Of a DNA stretch of 64,000 bases, positions 9,014-18,401 are shown in pieces. Source of the stretch: Rhodococcus tukisamuensis NBRC 100609 (GTDB lineage Bacteria; Actinomycetota; Actinomycetes; Mycobacteriales; Mycobacteriaceae); NCBI RefSeq assembly GCF_001894985.1, contig NZ_BCXG01000012.1:1-64000 (forward strand), in the 5' to 3' direction. The position numbers and the translations under genes are program-made. The first letter of the stretch is position 1; each line of letters starts with the position of its first letter. Below the pieces are notes generated by a model. The model was not told the DNA's origin. It saw only the letters and a program-made list of their open reading frames with translations, and did not search any database.

Positions 9014-10126
9014 TCAGACCTGGCCGGTGAGCTGGTCGGCGACGGCCCGCAGGGCCTCGAGGTCGGACACCTCGAAGGGCAGCGACGGCACGCCGACCAC
9101 CGGGACGCGCGGGTGCGCCTTGGAGAAACGGCCCAGCATCCGCAGCTCGCGCTGCGCGGTCCGGGCCCGCTCCGCGTGGATTCGCAGCACCGCGGCCGCC
9201 AGCGGGTGCTCCCCGTTCTCCTTCAGCTGGTCCGCCGCCGCCACCGCGTGATCGGCGGACAGCGAGCTGAGCGTCGGGTGTGTGCGGTTGAGCACCAGTC
9301 CGGCCAGCGGCATGCCGTCGGAGGTCAGCCGCTCGACGAAGAACGACGCCTCCCGCAGCGCATCCGGCTCCGGCGCGGCGACCACCATGAAGTGGGTGCC
9401 GTCCGCCCGCAGCAGCTCGTAGGTCCGGGCGGCCCGCTCCCGGAACCCGCCGAACATGGACTCGAAGGACTGCACGAACGCGGACGCGTCGGCCAGCATC
9501 TGGCTGCCGACGACGGTGTTCACGGCCTTGAGCGCCAGGCCCATCGCGCCGGTCACCAGGCGTCCGATGCCACGACCTGGGGCGGAGAGCATCCGGATCA
9601 TCCGGCCGTCCAGGAAGGCGCCGAGCCGCTGCGGGGCGTCGAGGAAGTCCAGCGCGTTGCGCGACGGCGGGGTGTCGACCACCACCAGGTCCCACTCGTC
9701 GCTGGCGGCGAGCTGCCCCAGCTTCTCCATCGCCATGTACTCCTGCGTGCCGGAGAACGAGGTGGCCACGGTCTGGTAGAAGGGGTTCGCCAGGATCTGC
9801 TGGGCCTTCTCCGGTGTCGAGTGCTCGAGCACCATGTCGTCGAAGGTGCGCCGCATGTTCAGCATCATCGCGTGCAGCTCGCCGGTCGCGCCCGGCCCCA
9901 GCTGCACCGGCTGCGGGGTGTTGCCGAGGTCCTCGACGCCGAGCGCCTGCGCCAGCCTGCGAGCCGGGTCGATGGTCAGCACCACCACACGTCGGCCCTG
10001 CTCGGCGGCCCGTAGCGCCATCGACGCGGCGGTGGTGGTCTTGCCCACGCCGCCGGACCCGCAGCACACCACGATCCGGGAATTCGGGTCGGCGAGGATG
10101 CCGCCGACGTCGAGCGGGGCCGTCAC
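9014..10126 (-). CDS. Get3/ArsA-like ATPase (Rv3680/BagB type)
   Basis: A 370-residue soluble ATPase of the ArsA/Get3 group. The Walker A is the GKT form [13 protein letters not shown] (about 23-35), followed by [14 protein letters not shown] (switch I) and [14 protein letters not shown] (switch II), and GLVLNRTHP. It is the second gene of a pair, with GTG start overlapping the stop of the BagA-type gene (GTGA). In mycobacteria the Rv3679-Rv3680 pair forms a complex of Get3-like ATPases linked to glycerol tolerance and wall stress; no arsenite-binding cysteines or ArsB neighbour suggest arsenic export. Position beside whiB4 matches. Confidence 0.92.
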   Translation of the reverse strand: MTAPLDVGGILADPNSRIVVCCGSGGVGKTTTAASMALRAAEQGRRVVVLTIDPARRLAQALGVEDLGNTPQPVQLGPGATGELHAMMLNMRRTFDDMVLEHSTPEKAQQILANPFYQTVATSFSGTQEYMAMEKLGQLAASDEWDLVVVDTPPSRNALDFLDAPQRLGAFLDGRMIRMLSAPGRGIGRLVTGAMGLALKAVNTVVGSQMLADASAFVQSFESMFGGFRERAARTYELLRADGTHFMVVAAPEPDALREASFFVERLTSDGMPLAGLVLNRTHPTLSSLSADHAVAAADQLKENGEHPLAAAVLRIHAERARTAQRELRMLGRFSKAHPRVPVVGVPSLPFEVSDLEALRAVADQLTGQV

Positions 10127-11139
10127 CGGACGCCCTGTTCGGCCAGCTGCTCGGCGAGTTCGTACAGCCCGCCGAGGTCGACGCCGTCGGTCAGCGCGGT
10201 CAGGTGCAGGCGGGCGACGTCCAGCGCGTCGAGGCTCTCGGCGCTGTCGTCCTGCGCGCGCAGCGTCGACGCGTTCTCGATGGTCTCGGTGAGCAGGCCG
10301 GCGAAGTCGTCGTCGGAGAGCGTGATGCCCGCCGCGGCGAGACCGGCCCGGACCGCGTCGGCGTCGATGACGCCCGCGGCCGCGTCGGCCATCTCCTTGG
10401 TGGGCAGGTACGCGGTCGCGCTGCGGTTGACGATCACGGCGCCGATCCGCAGGTCCGCGGCCTCGAGTTCCACGACGGCGTCCGCGGTCTCCTGCACCGG
10501 GAGGGCCTCGAGCAGCGTCACCAGGTGCACCATCGTCTCGTCGGAGTGCAGCAGGCGCACCACCCCTTCCGACTGGGAGTGCACCGGCCCGCCCTTGGCC
10601 AGGTCCGCCATCGCCTTCGTCACGTCGAGGAAGCTACCGATCCGGCCGGTCGGCGGCGAGTCCACCACCACCTCGTCGTACACCCGGACGCCGGACTTGT
10701 CGGTGCGGATCACGCACTCCTTGATCTTTCCGGTGATCAGGACGTCGCGCAGGCCCGGCGCCAGCGTGGTCGCGAACTCGACGGCGCCGATCCGGCGCAT
10801 CGCGCGGCCGGCGAAGCCCAGGTTGTAGAACATGTCGAGGTACTCGAGGAACGCGGTCTCGATGTCGAGTGCCAGCGCGAACACCTCGCCGCCGCCGTCG
10901 GCCGTGGCGATCTTGGTCTCCGCCGGGGGCAGCGGCGGCATGTCGAACTGCTGCGCAATGCCCTGCCGTCCTTCGACCTCGACGAGCAGTACTCGCCGCC
11001 CGCCCGCGGCCAATGCCAGAGCCAAAGCCGAAGCGACGGTTGACTTTCCGGTGCCGCCCTTGCCTGAGACAAAGTGGAGGCGGGCCTTGTCCGCCTTGGC
11101 CGGCCATTCGAATGCGGGTGTGCTCGCGGGTGCTGCCAC
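10123..11139 (-). CDS. Get3/ArsA-like ATPase (Rv3679/BagA type)
   Basis: A 338-residue partner of the preceding ATPase. It has the deviant Walker [10 protein letters not shown] (26-34) with the signature first Lys, [15 protein letters not shown] after it, and the switch II block [17 protein letters not shown]. Deviant Walker ATPases of this class act as dimers, here presumably a heterodimer with BagB because both are encoded in one overlapping operon. Start is GTG 11139. A divergent 104-base promoter region separates it from the DUF4177 gene. Cytosolic; the client is unknown. Confidence 0.92.
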   Translation of the reverse strand: MAAPASTPAFEWPAKADKARLHFVSGKGGTGKSTVASALALALAAGGRRVLLVEVEGRQGIAQQFDMPPLPPAETKIATADGGGEVFALALDIETAFLEYLDMFYNLGFAGRAMRRIGAVEFATTLAPGLRDVLITGKIKECVIRTDKSGVRVYDEVVVDSPPTGRIGSFLDVTKAMADLAKGGPVHSQSEGVVRLLHSDETMVHLVTLLEALPVQETADAVVELEAADLRIGAVIVNRSATAYLPTKEMADAAAGVIDADAVRAGLAAAGITLSDDDFAGLLTETIENASTLRAQDDSAESLDALDVARLHLTALTDGVDLGGLYELAEQLAEQGVR

Positions 11140-11243
11140 ACCCGGAGCCTATAAGTCGCGGCGCCGCGTCGTGCCGGGGCCGGTCGTCCGCGTCGGAAAT
11201 CTGCGTCGGTGGACTTCGACGGCGGGGCACTAGGCTCTCCGGC

Positions 11244-11408
11244 ATGAGTGAATTGACCACCTGGGAGTACGCGACCGTTCCGCTGCTGACCCACGCGACC
11301 AAGCAGATCCTCGACCAGTGGGGAGCCGACGGCTGGGAACTGGTGTCGGTGCTGCCCGGCCCCACCGGTGAACAGCACGTGGCGTACCTGAAGCGCCCGA
11401 AGGGCTGA
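11244..11408 (+). CDS. DUF4177 small protein
   Basis: A 54-residue protein of the DUF4177 family. It shows the family pattern TTWEYATVPLLTHA...ILDQWGADGWELVSVLPG and a final strand VAYLKRPKG, forming a compact alpha-beta fold. Function unknown. It is the first gene of a rightward run, with only 5 bases to the RidA gene, so they are likely co-transcribed. A similar small protein precedes Rv3678c in related genomes (from memory, not checked). Confidence 0.85.
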   Translation: MSELTTWEYATVPLLTHATKQILDQWGADGWELVSVLPGPTGEQHVAYLKRPKG

Positions 11409-11413
11409 CCGCG

Positions 11414-11872
11414 ATGGGACAGTGGAAGGCGCGTCTGGCCGAGCTGGGCCTCGAGCTGCCCGCCGTGGCGGCCCCCGTCGCGGCGTACGTCCCGGCGGTG
11501 CGGACCGGCGACCTCGTCTACACCTCGGGGCAGCTCCCGTTCGTGGACGGCGCACTGCCGTTGACCGGAAAGGTCGGCGGCCCCGTCGACGCGGACGAGG
11601 CGAAGGCCGCGGCCCGGACCTGCGCGCTCAACGCGCTGGCCGCGATCGACGCGCTGGTCGGACTGGACTCCGTCGTGCGGGTGGTCAAGCTCGTCGGGTT
11701 CGTCGCGTCGGTGGAGGGCTTCACCGGCCAGCCGGGCGTCATCAACGGCGCCTCCGAGCTGATGGGTGAGGTGTTCGGCGACGCGGGCGTGCACGCCCGG
11801 TCCGCGGTCGGGGTGGCCGAGCTTCCGCTCGCCGCGCCCGTCGAGGTCGAGGTCATCGTCGAGGTTCGCTGA
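11414..11872 (+). CDS. RidA-family protein (Rv3678c-like)
   Basis: A 152-residue YjgF/YER057c/UK114 protein. Family features are LVYTSGQLPFVDGALPLTGKVG at the front and the AARTCALNALAAIDALVG helix, then RVVKLVGFVAS and VGVAELPLAAPVEVEVIVEV at the back. Canonical RidA deaminates reactive enamines/imines using an Arg near the C-terminal part; here the corresponding segment reads VHARSAVGVAELPL, so an Arg (R in HARSAVG) is present. It may clear 2-aminoacrylate-like by-products. A good hairpin follows 30 bases after the stop. Confidence 0.9.
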   Translation: MGQWKARLAELGLELPAVAAPVAAYVPAVRTGDLVYTSGQLPFVDGALPLTGKVGGPVDADEAKAAARTCALNALAAIDALVGLDSVVRVVKLVGFVASVEGFTGQPGVINGASELMGEVFGDAGVHARSAVGVAELPLAAPVEVEVIVEVR

Positions 11873-11901
11873 ACCGGCCGGGATCGTCCGAACACGCTGC
11901 G

Positions 11902-11934
11902 CGGCTGCGCCGCCCGTAAGGGGTGGCGCAGCCG
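11902..11934 (+). terminator. Hairpin terminator after ridA-like gene
   Basis: 14-base arms at 11902-11915 and 11921-11934 (one G-T pair) with loop GTAAG, followed by CGGTTTGT. It ends the DUF4177/RidA unit 20 bases before the MBL gene. Confidence 0.8.
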
Positions 11935-11953
11935 CGGTTTGTAAGGTGAGCCC

Positions 11954-12739
11954 ATGACCCCCGCACATCCGGCGTACGCGCAGCTCCGACAGGTCACCGA
12001 CATCGCCGCGGTGATGTTGGAGGACAACCCCGGGATGATGACGCTCGACGGGACCAACACGTGGATCCTGCGGGCCCCGGGCCGCGAGGAATGCGTCGTG
12101 GTCGACCCCGGCGAGGCCGACGAGGAACACCTGCTCCGGGTGGCGTCGGTCGGCCCGGTGGCCCTGACACTGATCACCCACCGGCACGGGGACCACACCG
12201 GCGGCATCGACCGGTTCGTCGAGCTGACCGGCTCCCCGGTCCGGTCCGTGGACCCGAAGTTCCGCCGTCGCACCGACGCCGGCCTGCCCGACGGCGAACT
12301 CATCGAGGAGGTCGGGCTCGCGATCCGGGTGCTGCGTACGCCCGGGCACACGCTCGACTCGACGTCGTTCGTGATCGAGGGGGAGGGCTCGGTGCTCACC
12401 GGCGACACCATCCTCGGCCGCGGCACCACAGTCCTCGACTCGACGGACGGCGACCTCGGCGACTACCTGGCCTCACTGCGGTCGCTGATCGACCTCGGCA
12501 CCGGCCGCACGGTGCTCCCGGGTCACGGCCCGGACCTGCCCGACCTGCAGACGGTCGCCCAGCAGTACCTCGACCATCGCGAGGACCGGCTCGACCAGGT
12601 CCGCGCCGCCCTGGAGGCGCTCGGCGCGGACGCGAGCGTGCGCAGCGTCGTCGAGCACGTGTACACCGACGTCGACGAGAAGCTGTGGCCGGTGGCCGAG
12701 CAGTCCGTCCGGGTGCAGCTGGACTATCTCCGCCGCTGA
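11954..12739 (+). CDS. Metallo-beta-lactamase fold hydrolase (Rv3677c-like)
   Basis: A 261-residue MBL-fold hydrolase with the dizinc motif H76-R-H78-G-D80-H81, the second-site blocks TPGHTLDSTSFVI and LTGDTILGRGTT, and a late His in LPGHGPDL. A C-terminal helical region (QYLDHREDRLDQVRAALEALG) matches the LACTB2/winged-helix form, whose members hydrolyse thioesters or RNA. The substrate remains open. ATG 11954 has GTAAGGTGAG upstream. Genes Rv3678c, Rv3677c and crp are in the same order in M. tuberculosis, with an extra LLM gene inserted here. Confidence 0.92.
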   Translation: MTPAHPAYAQLRQVTDIAAVMLEDNPGMMTLDGTNTWILRAPGREECVVVDPGEADEEHLLRVASVGPVALTLITHRHGDHTGGIDRFVELTGSPVRSVDPKFRRRTDAGLPDGELIEEVGLAIRVLRTPGHTLDSTSFVIEGEGSVLTGDTILGRGTTVLDSTDGDLGDYLASLRSLIDLGTGRTVLPGHGPDLPDLQTVAQQYLDHREDRLDQVRAALEALGADASVRSVVEHVYTDVDEKLWPVAEQSVRVQLDYLRR

Positions 12740-12806
12740 CGTTGCGTTTCCGGTCCCGGTGCGCGAGCGTGGAACTCGGTGTTCCCGCGAACCGAGGAGC
12801 TCGTCG

Positions 12807-13700
12807 ATGACCGACTACGGACGTCCGCTGCAGTTCGGCATGTTTCCCACCCCGGAGTCGGGTCGGGCGGACGAGGTCCTCGACCTGGTCGAGATGGCCG
12901 ACGAGGAGGGACTGGACCTCGTCGGGATCCAGGACCACCCGTACCAGAAGGACTTCCTCGACACCTGGTCGCTGATGGCGTTCGTGCTGGCCCGGACCAG
13001 CAGCATCCGGGTGTTCCCCGACGTGGCCTGCCTGCCCCTGCGGCCCCCGGCGGTGATGGCGAAGGCGGCGGCGAGCCTGGACGTGCTGTCCGGCGGACGG
13101 TTCGAGCTCGCGCTCGGCGCCGGCGCCTTCTGGTCGGCCATCACCGCGATGGACGGGCCGGAGCGCACACCGGGGGAGGCGGCGGGGGCGTTGTCGGAGG
13201 CCGTCGACGTGATCCGGCTGATGTGGTCCGGGGAGCGGTCGGTGCGCTACGACGGCACCCACCACCGGTTGTCCGGGGTGCACCCGGGGCCGCGGCCCGC
13301 CCACGACATCGGGATCTGGCTGGGGGTGGGCGGTCCACGGATGCTCGGTGTGCTCGGCCGCAAGGCCGACGGCTGGGCGCCGTCGAACAGCTACTTCCCG
13401 CCGCCGAAGCTGCCCGACATGCACACGCGGATCGACGAGTCCGCGACGGCCGCCGGCCGCGACCCCGCCGACATCCAGCGCATCTACAACGTCTTCGGCG
13501 CCATCACCGACGGTCCCGGCGGCGGCTTCCTGGGCGGCCCGGTCGGGCAGTGGGTCGAGGAGCTGACCGGACTGGTCGTCGAGACGGGCATGGACACCTT
13601 CGTCTTCGGCGCCGAGGGGGACGACCCGCACCAGCACCGCCGGTGGGCGGTCGAGGTGGTGCCCGCGGTGCGGGAGGCGGTCGCGCGGCACCGGGCCTGA
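12807..13700 (+). CDS. LLM-class flavin-dependent oxidoreductase
   Basis: A 297-residue luciferase-like monooxygenase family enzyme, probably using FMN or F420. The TIM-barrel wording is clear: LQFGMFPTPESG, VEMADEEGLDLVGIQDHPY, FPDVACLPLRPPAVMAKAAASLDVLSGGRFELALGAG, and IWLGVGGPRMLGVLGRKADGWAPS. F420-dependent members are abundant in this group, but no residue seen here decides the cofactor. ATG 12807 has GAGGAG upstream and starts at family similarity; the longer frame from 12759 does not. No counterpart is found between Rv3677c and crp in M. tuberculosis, so it looks like an insertion into the conserved order. Confidence 0.9.
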   Translation: MTDYGRPLQFGMFPTPESGRADEVLDLVEMADEEGLDLVGIQDHPYQKDFLDTWSLMAFVLARTSSIRVFPDVACLPLRPPAVMAKAAASLDVLSGGRFELALGAGAFWSAITAMDGPERTPGEAAGALSEAVDVIRLMWSGERSVRYDGTHHRLSGVHPGPRPAHDIGIWLGVGGPRMLGVLGRKADGWAPSNSYFPPPKLPDMHTRIDESATAAGRDPADIQRIYNVFGAITDGPGGGFLGGPVGQWVEELTGLVVETGMDTFVFGAEGDDPHQHRRWAVEVVPAVREAVARHRA

Positions 13701-13726
13701 GGCCGCGACGGGCAGGGAACGACGAA

Positions 13727-13755
13727 GCCGCCCGCCCCCGAGGGGGACGGACGGC
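13727..13755. terminator. Imperfect hairpin between LLM gene and crp
   Basis: Arms 13727-13739 and 13743-13755 pair with two C-A mismatches around a GAG loop, in the 76 bases between the convergent stops. Likely terminator for one or both. Confidence 0.6.
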
Positions 13756-13776
13756 TCGGTCAGATCTGCGGTGGCG

Positions 13777-14451
13777 TCAGCGCGCGCGGCGGGCCAGACG
13801 CTCCGAGTCGGAGATCAGCACGCTCTTGCCCTCGAGACGCAGCCAGCCACGGTGCGCGAAGTCGGCGAGCGCCTTGTTCACGGTCTCGCGGGAGGCGCCC
13901 ACGAGCTGGGCGATCTCTTCCTGGGTGAGGTCGTGCGTCACCCGCAGCGAGCCGGCTTCCTGGGTGCCGAAACGCTGGGCGAGCTGCAGCAGCGCCTTCG
14001 CGACCCGGCCGGGGACGTCGGTGAAGATGAGGTCCGCGAGGTTGTTGTTGGTGCGGCGCAGGCGGCGGGCCAACACGCGCAGCAGCTGCTCGGCGATCTC
14101 GGGTCGCTGGTCGATCCAGGACTTGAGGGCGTCGCGGTCCATCTGCACGGCGCGGACCTCGGTGACGGTGGTGGCCGTCGAGGTGCGGGGACCGGGGTCG
14201 AAGATGGACAGCTCGCCGAACATGTCGGACGGGCCCATGATGGTCAGCAGGTTCTCGCGACCGTCGGGGGAGCGGCGACCGAGCTTGATCTTGCCGGACA
14301 CGATGATGTAGAGCCGGTCGCCGGGCTCGCCCTCGTTGAAGATCACGTGCCCACGGGGGAAGTCGACCGGCTGGAGCTGCTTGACCAGTGCGGCCACTGC
14401 CGACGGCTCGACTCCCTGGAAGATTCCGGCTCTGGCCAGGACCTCGTCCAC
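13777..14451 (-). CDS. crp: Crp, cAMP receptor-type transcriptional regulator
   Basis: A 224-residue Crp/Fnr regulator nearly identical in wording to mycobacterial Crp (Rv3676). The nucleotide-binding barrel has the phosphate cassette [18 protein letters not shown] with E80 and R89; the C-terminal helix-turn-helix is [21 protein letters not shown] use GTG 14451: it has AAGGAG 6 bases upstream and gives exactly the family length, while the frame extends unsupported to 14559. It should bind TGTGA-N6-TCACA sites, and a perfect one lies before acs in this window. It is flanked by Rv3675- and nth-like genes as in M. tuberculosis. Confidence 0.97.
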   Translation of the reverse strand: MDEVLARAGIFQGVEPSAVAALVKQLQPVDFPRGHVIFNEGEPGDRLYIIVSGKIKLGRRSPDGRENLLTIMGPSDMFGELSIFDPGPRTSTATTVTEVRAVQMDRDALKSWIDQRPEIAEQLLRVLARRLRRTNNNLADLIFTDVPGRVAKALLQLAQRFGTQEAGSLRVTHDLTQEEIAQLVGASRETVNKALADFAHRGWLRLEGKSVLISDSERLARRAR

Positions 14452-14642
14452 GTGCGCTCCTTCATAGGGATCTTGATTCTGACGTCCGGGTGCCCGTCGT
14501 GAGGCTCCCGGCCGTGCTTCGGCACTTTGGCTGTGCCGACGGTTTTGTAGCTTGTCCAAGTAAGTCTAGCTGTCCGCGCTCGAACATTAGTGACCGGCGA
14601 CACCCCGCGCACGTCGAATGGTCACGGATCGTCGGGCAGCGG

Positions 14643-14906
14643 TCAGCTGGCGCGCTGTGTGGACAGCGGCGGCTCGTCCTCCGCGTCGACGCCGCCGCGC
14701 TTGCGGCGACGGTGGAAGCGGGCCAGTGCCCGGGGCAGGCCCTCTTCGGCGAGAGTCGCCACCTCGGCATGACTTGCCTGGTCCAGGAACTCCTGGACCT
14801 CCTGCTCGCGCACCGTCAGCCGGCGTAGGCGGCATTCCACCCGCTCCATCGCCAGCGCAAACAGCATGAGCAGCACTGGGAAGAGCACCACAGCGAGACC
14901 TTGCAT
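14643..14906 (-). CDS. Small single-pass membrane protein (Rv3675-like)
   Basis: An 87-residue protein with one N-terminal membrane helix (about 3-19, GLAVVLFPVLLMLFALAM), then a charged cytosolic helix rich in Arg and Glu (ERVECRLRRLTVREQEVQEFLDQA) and a basic patch HRRRKRGG. It lies between crp and nth, as the putative membrane protein Rv3675 does. No domain of known function. It precedes crp on the same strand with about 190 bases between, room for a separate crp promoter. Confidence 0.8.
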   Translation of the reverse strand: MQGLAVVLFPVLLMLFALAMERVECRLRRLTVREQEVQEFLDQASHAEVATLAEEGLPRALARFHRRRKRGGVDAEDEPPLSTQRAS

Positions 14907-14987
14907 ACCGGGAAGTAAACACGGCGAATGTCTCAGAAGCGAAACGATCGGTGAGGCCTTCTCCTACGCGTCCGTAGAGTTGTCCGG

Positions 14988-15773
14988 GTGTCCTCAACTG
15001 TTTCGCAGACCCCGGTTCCGCGTCGGGTCGCGTCCACCGGAAGTCGCCGTCGCGACGAGACCCAGCTCGGTCTCGTGCGCCGCGCCCGACGGATGAACCG
15101 ACGGCTGGCCGAGGCGTTCCCGCACGTCTACTGCGAGCTGGACTTCGCCACGCCGCTGGAGCTGTCGGTCGCGACGATTCTGTCCGCGCAGTGCACTGAC
15201 GTGCGGGTTAACCAGGTGACGCCCGCGTTGTTCGCGCGGTACCGCACCGCCGCGGACTACGCCGGGGCGGAGCGCGCGGAGCTCGAGGAATACATTCGCA
15301 GCACCGGCTTCTACCGGAACAAGACCAACTCGATCATCGGCCTCGGGCAGGCGTTGGTGGAACGTTTCGACGGTGAGGTGCCGCGCACGATGAAGGAGTT
15401 GGTGACGCTGCCGGGCTTCGGCCGCAAGACCGCCAACGTGGTCCTCGGGAACGCCTTCGATGTGCCCGGTATCACCGTGGACACCCACTTCGGCCGGCTC
15501 GTGCGGCGCTGGGAATGGACGCAGGAGGACGACCCGGTCAAGGTCGAGCACGCGGTCGGGGAACTGATCCCCCGCAAGGAGTGGACCCTGCTCTCGCACC
15601 GGGTGATCTTCCACGGGCGCCGGGTGTGCCACGCCAAGAAGCCGGCCTGCGGGGTGTGCGTGCTGGCGAAGGACTGCCCGTCGTTCGGCGTCGGCCCGAC
15701 CGACCCCGAGGTGGCCGCGGCCCTGGTGAAGGGCCCCGAGACCGAACACCTGCTCGACCTGGCGGGTCGGTGA
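14988..15773 (+). CDS. nth: Endonuclease III
   Basis: Base-excision repair glycosylase/AP lyase for oxidised pyrimidines, 261 residues. The helix-hairpin-helix [10 protein letters not shown] carries the catalytic Lys147, VDTHFGR gives Asp165, and the [4Fe-4S] loop has C214, C221, C224 and C230 in C-x6-C-x2-C-x5-C spacing. GTG 14988 is the first start in frame; similarity to family members begins about residue 22, so the true start could be slightly later. It is followed 7 bases later by a thioredoxin-like gene and then by Nudix and marP genes, all overlapping: a repair/envelope-stress operon conserved in mycobacteria. Confidence 0.95.
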   Translation: MSSTVSQTPVPRRVASTGSRRRDETQLGLVRRARRMNRRLAEAFPHVYCELDFATPLELSVATILSAQCTDVRVNQVTPALFARYRTAADYAGAERAELEEYIRSTGFYRNKTNSIIGLGQALVERFDGEVPRTMKELVTLPGFGRKTANVVLGNAFDVPGITVDTHFGRLVRRWEWTQEDDPVKVEHAVGELIPRKEWTLLSHRVIFHGRRVCHAKKPACGVCVLAKDCPSFGVGPTDPEVAAALVKGPETEHLLDLAGR

Positions 15774-15780
15774 GCTGAGC

Positions 15781-16458
15781 GTGCACGTGTCCAATGCCGG
15801 CCGCTGGAGCCTGGCTGCCCTCGTCGTCGTCGCCGCGCTGGTCGTTGCGATCTGGCCGCGGGGCGGGCCGGACGAGTCCCTCCCGCGGGGTTACGCCGAC
15901 TACGTCGGCGGTGGGGCAACCCCGTCGCTGCAGGAACGTGCCCCCGGCGACACCGACGCCGCGTTGGCCGGTCCCCGGGCGCGAGCCGCGATCGACCCGT
16001 GTCCGACGCCGGTCCCGGGCGCGGTCGCGTCGGGCCCGCTGGCCGGCATCGGCCTCGAGTGCCTCGCCGACGGCACCCGGATCGACGTCGGCGCGGCGCT
16101 GGCCGGCCGCCCCGCGCTGGTGAACCTGTGGGCCTACTGGTGCGGCCCGTGCGCCAAGGAACTGCCCGCGCTCGACGAGTACGCCCGTCGTGCGGGGGAG
16201 CAGGTCGCGGTGCTCACCGTCCACCAGGACCCCAAGGAGGGCAACGCGCTGACAGCGCTGGCCGACTACGGCGTGCACCTGCCGGGAGTGCAGGACGGCA
16301 CCGGCCGGGTCGCCGCCGCGCTCGGCGCGCCCAACGTACTGCCCGTGACCGTGCTGGTCCGGGCCGACGGCACGGTGGCTGCGGTGCTGCCGCAGCCGTT
16401 CGACAACGCGGACCAGATCGCCGACGTGGTCCGAGAGAAGCTGGGTGTGACGACGTGA
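15781..16458 (+). CDS. Membrane-anchored thioredoxin-like protein (Rv3673c type)
   Basis: A 225-residue TlpA/ResA-like protein with an N-terminal signal anchor (about 8-25, LAALVVVAALVVAIW) and an external thioredoxin domain. The redox motif is W-C121-G-P-C124 and the cis-Pro region is NVLPVTVLV. Two further Cys (about 74 and 94) lie before the domain and may form a structural disulfide. It likely reduces or isomerises disulfides outside the membrane. MarP, encoded two genes on, also has a disulfide, which makes a link possible but unproven. GTG 15781; its stop overlaps the Nudix start. Confidence 0.92.
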   Translation: MHVSNAGRWSLAALVVVAALVVAIWPRGGPDESLPRGYADYVGGGATPSLQERAPGDTDAALAGPRARAAIDPCPTPVPGAVASGPLAGIGLECLADGTRIDVGAALAGRPALVNLWAYWCGPCAKELPALDEYARRAGEQVAVLTVHQDPKEGNALTALADYGVHLPGVQDGTGRVAAALGAPNVLPVTVLVRADGTVAAVLPQPFDNADQIADVVREKLGVTT

Positions 16459-17180
16459 CACTGACCGACCACCAACCGCCCGAGTGGCTGCGCCGGGTCG
16501 CCACCCTGCCGCCGTCGGACGGCAACGCCGTCAATCCGGTGCTGTTGCGCCGGACCCCCGCCGGGGTGTCGGCCCGCGACGCCGCCGTGCTGGTCCTCTT
16601 CGGCGGTTCCGCCGAGGCCGACCCGATCGCCGTCGGCGGCCTGCCCGAGGACGCCGACGTGCTGCTCACCCAGCGGGCGTCGACCCTGCGCCAGCACGGC
16701 GGACAGATCGCCTTCCCCGGCGGCGCCGCCGACCCCGGGGACAACGGACCGGTCGGCACCGCGCTGCGTGAGGCGCAGGAGGAGACCGGCCTGGAGCCGG
16801 ACGGGGTGCGCACCATCGCGGTGCTGCCCGGGATCTTCGTGCCGCCGTCGGGTTTCGACGTGACCCCGGTGGTCGGGTACTGGGACCGGCCGTCGCCGGT
16901 GCGGGCGGTCGACCAGGGCGAGACCGAGCGGGTGGCGCGGGTGCCGATGCGTTCGCTGCTCGATCCGGACAACCGATTCGTCGTCAAGCACCGGCTCGGC
17001 TACCAGGGTCCGGCGTTCCTGGTCGACGACATGCTGGTGTGGGGTTTCACCGCCGGCGTCCTCGCCGGCCTTATCGCGGTCTCCGGCTGGGAGATCGACT
17101 GGGATCGCGGCGACGTCCGCGACCTCGAGGTGGCATTGGCTGAGGTCGAGGCAGGAGTGGTCGAGGTGCACGAGCGGTGA
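16455..17180 (+). CDS. Nudix hydrolase, CoA pyrophosphatase type (Rv3672c-like)
   Basis: A 241-residue Nudix enzyme. The Nudix box reads GGAADPGDNGPVGTALREAQEETGL (about 95-119), with the REAQEETG core. Upstream LLTQRASTLRQHGGQIAFPGG is the extra motif of the CoA diphosphatase subfamily (LLTxR...QIAFPGG), so hydrolysis of CoA or a related dinucleotide is the best guess. GTG 16455 overlaps the preceding stop (GTGA) and its own stop overlaps the marP start in the same way. Cytosolic. Confidence 0.93.
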   Translation: MTLTDHQPPEWLRRVATLPPSDGNAVNPVLLRRTPAGVSARDAAVLVLFGGSAEADPIAVGGLPEDADVLLTQRASTLRQHGGQIAFPGGAADPGDNGPVGTALREAQEETGLEPDGVRTIAVLPGIFVPPSGFDVTPVVGYWDRPSPVRAVDQGETERVARVPMRSLLDPDNRFVVKHRLGYQGPAFLVDDMLVWGFTAGVLAGLIAVSGWEIDWDRGDVRDLEVALAEVEAGVVEVHER

Positions 17181-18367
17181 CCGGATCCGCCTGGATAGAC
17201 ATCGCGATTCTCGCGGTCGCGGTGCTGGCCGCCAGTTCCGGCTGGCGGCAGGGCGCGGTGGCGTCCGCGCTGGCGTTCCTGGGAGTGGTCCTCGGCGCGG
17301 TCGCCGGCATCCTCATCGCACCGCACCTGCTGGTGCACGTCGACGCAGGCCGGACGCGGGTGCTGGTCGGCGTGCTGCTGATCGTCGGGATGGTGATCGT
17401 CGGCGAGGTGGCGGGCATGGTGCTCGGCCGCGCCGCCCGCGGCGTGATGCACAGCCCGGTCACCCGGTCGGTGGACAGCGTCGTCGGCGCCGGACTGCAG
17501 TGCGCGGCCGTCCTGGTCGCGGCCTGGCTGCTGGCCATCCCGCTGACGGCGTCGTCGCAGCCCGAGGTCGCGACCGCGGTACGCGGGTCCAAGGTGCTCA
17601 CGCAGGTCGACGACGTCGCGCCCAACTGGATGCGGCGTCTGCCCAGCGAGTTCTCGGCGCTGCTCGACACCTCCGGCCTGCCCGACGTGATCGGCCCGTT
17701 CGGGCGCACCCCGATCGCGGTGGTGGACCCGCCGGACCCGAGCATCGCGGCGAGCCCTGTCGCGGCCCGGCTCGAGCCCAGCGTGTTGCGGATACGCGGC
17801 GTGGCGCCGAGCTGCCAGCGGGCCCTGGAGGGGTCCGGTTTCGTGGTCGCACCCGAACGGGTGATGACCAACGCGCACGTGGTCGCCGGGACGTCGCAGG
17901 TGGTGGTGGACACCTTTGACGGACCGCTCGACGCCCACGTGGTGCTCTTCGATCCGGAGGTGGACATCGCGGTGCTCGCGGTGCCCGGCCTGGACGCACC
18001 GGTGATCCCGTTCGCCCCGGAGCCTGCGCGGTCCGGGGACAGCGCGATCGTGCTGGGCTATCCCGGCGGCGGTCCGTACACCGCCAGCGCGGCCCGGGTC
18101 CGCGAGACCCTGGACCTGTCGGGACCCGACATCTACCGCACGTCCGACGTCACCCGCGAGGTCTACACGGTGCGCGGGTCGATCCGGCAGGGCAACTCCG
18201 GCGGCCCGCTCGTCGACGAGCAGGGCCGGGTGCTGGGCGTCGTGTTCGGTGCGGCGGTCGACAACAGCGACACCGGGTTCGTGCTCACCGAGGCGGAGGT
18301 GTCGCGGCAGCTCGCGCAGGCGTCCGGCGCGTCCGCCACGGTCGGCACCGGGAACTGCATCCTCTAG
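17177..18367 (+). CDS. marP: MarP-type acid-resistance periplasmic serine protease
   Basis: A 396-residue protein: an N-terminal CvpA-like block with four membrane helices (to about 125), then a trypsin-fold protease. The triad is His234 in TNAHVV, Asp263 in EVDIAVL and Ser341 in GNSGGPL. C213 and C394 sit where mycobacterial MarP (Rv3671c) has its stabilising disulfide. MarP there protects intrabacterial pH by activating a wall hydrolase; the same role is likely here. GTG 17177 overlaps the Nudix stop. A 52-base double palindrome follows the stop. Confidence 0.95.
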   Translation: MTGSAWIDIAILAVAVLAASSGWRQGAVASALAFLGVVLGAVAGILIAPHLLVHVDAGRTRVLVGVLLIVGMVIVGEVAGMVLGRAARGVMHSPVTRSVDSVVGAGLQCAAVLVAAWLLAIPLTASSQPEVATAVRGSKVLTQVDDVAPNWMRRLPSEFSALLDTSGLPDVIGPFGRTPIAVVDPPDPSIAASPVAARLEPSVLRIRGVAPSCQRALEGSGFVVAPERVMTNAHVVAGTSQVVVDTFDGPLDAHVVLFDPEVDIAVLAVPGLDAPVIPFAPEPARSGDSAIVLGYPGGGPYTASAARVRETLDLSGPDIYRTSDVTREVYTVRGSIRQGNSGGPLVDEQGRVLGVVFGAAVDNSDTGFVLTEAEVSRQLAQASGASATVGTGNCIL

Positions 18368-18401
18368 TTCGCGAGGTCGCACCTGGACCCCTCCACCTGC
18401 A